Assembly: GCF_030704685.1 (NCBI RefSeq)
Contig: NZ_JAUZDX010000007.1
Location: 186,001-250,000, forward strand
DNA length: 64,000 bases
Origin: Acidovorax sp. A1169
Lineage (GTDB): Bacteria > Pseudomonadota > Gammaproteobacteria > Burkholderiales > Burkholderiaceae_C
Reading direction: 5' to 3'
This document shows, one piece after another, positions 63,857 through 64,000 of this stretch. Under the pieces are notes generated by a model. The model was not told the DNA's origin, made no database searches, and was given only the letters and a program-made list of their open reading frames with translations. Position 1 is the stretch's first letter. Each line of letters begins with the position of its first letter. The translations under genes and the position numbers were made by a program.

Positions 63857-64000
63857 GGTGGGGGCGGCCAGGGCGATGCAGTGCCGCCTCGTGGGGAATC
63901 GTGGAAGAAGTGCCCGATTATCCCGCCAGGCCCTTAACCCTTGCCAGAGGGGGCGTCTGCCTCCCTCTGGTGGTTACAGCGGCTGGGGCGGCACCACCGC

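Overview
The window is GC-rich DNA with almost no non-coding space. Its gene repertoire (HAAT/LIV transporter plus acyl-CoA genes, RdgC beginning MFKN-like, CueR-CopZ-CopA, long-form LeuA, DUF3297, DUF6151, PHB-esterase family protein) fits a beta-proteobacterium of the Burkholderiales, most likely Comamonadaceae (Acidovorax-like). No rRNA, tRNA, CRISPR array or intact insertion sequence was seen. It reads as chromosomal core/accessory DNA with one disturbed non-coding stretch at 28.3-29.6 kb.

Layout. 0.1-8.8 kb: GlxA/AraC regulator, a chemoreceptor next to an orphan solute-binding protein, class II aldolase, glutathione transferase, MFS exporter, Old Yellow Enzyme reductase, hemerythrin protein. 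8.8-14.9 kb: a second chemoreceptor, then a copper resistance locus (copA on the minus strand, a Cys-rich flavoprotein, copZ-cueR) with two 19-bp-spacer MerR-type promoters. 14.9-24.4 kb: a TetR repressor divergent from an eight-gene operon (five LIV-type ABC transporter genes, acyl-CoA ligase, crotonase, thiolase) for uptake and CoA activation/beta-oxidation of an organic or fatty acid; a 33-bp palindrome lies between them. 24.5-28.3 kb: a broken EamA/DMT transporter, LysR, rdgC and an Spy/LTXXQ protein.

28.3-29.65 kb holds a 5' group II intron remnant placed directly after a terminator, a possible outer-membrane-protein tail fused to it, and two tandem modules, each with three DnaA boxes at the same spacing followed by a CTA-trinucleotide (DnaA-trio) tract and AT-rich DNA. 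These look like duplicated bacterial origin unwinding elements, with no dnaA in the window.

29.65-44.3 kb: a 1625-residue GAF/PAS/GGDEF/EAL protein, a MerR-thioesterase pair, DAHP synthase, NlpC/P60 lipoprotein, leuA with an attenuation leader peptide rich in CTA leucine codons, a YCII protein and a 1302-residue WG-repeat membrane protein. 44.8-47.6 kb: YCII/DGPF, SRPBCC and VOC proteins with an ECF42-type sigma factor. 47.6-57.3 kb: GFA, RNase H-like, exonuclease, DUF6151, PHB-depolymerase-like esterase with a CopG-type protein, small disordered proteins, PhnA and a DinG-type helicase.

57.4-60.1 kb is the most unusual functional unit: a GEMM-I (cyclic di-GMP-I type) riboswitch candidate precedes a four-gene operon of an unrecognised protein, an MglA/CvnD-like small GTPase and two Roadblock/LC7 proteins, resembling a conservon-like polarity/signalling module under second-messenger control. 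The window ends with a HAD phosphatase, an ankyrin protein split by an in-frame stop, and a B12-binding radical SAM enzyme.
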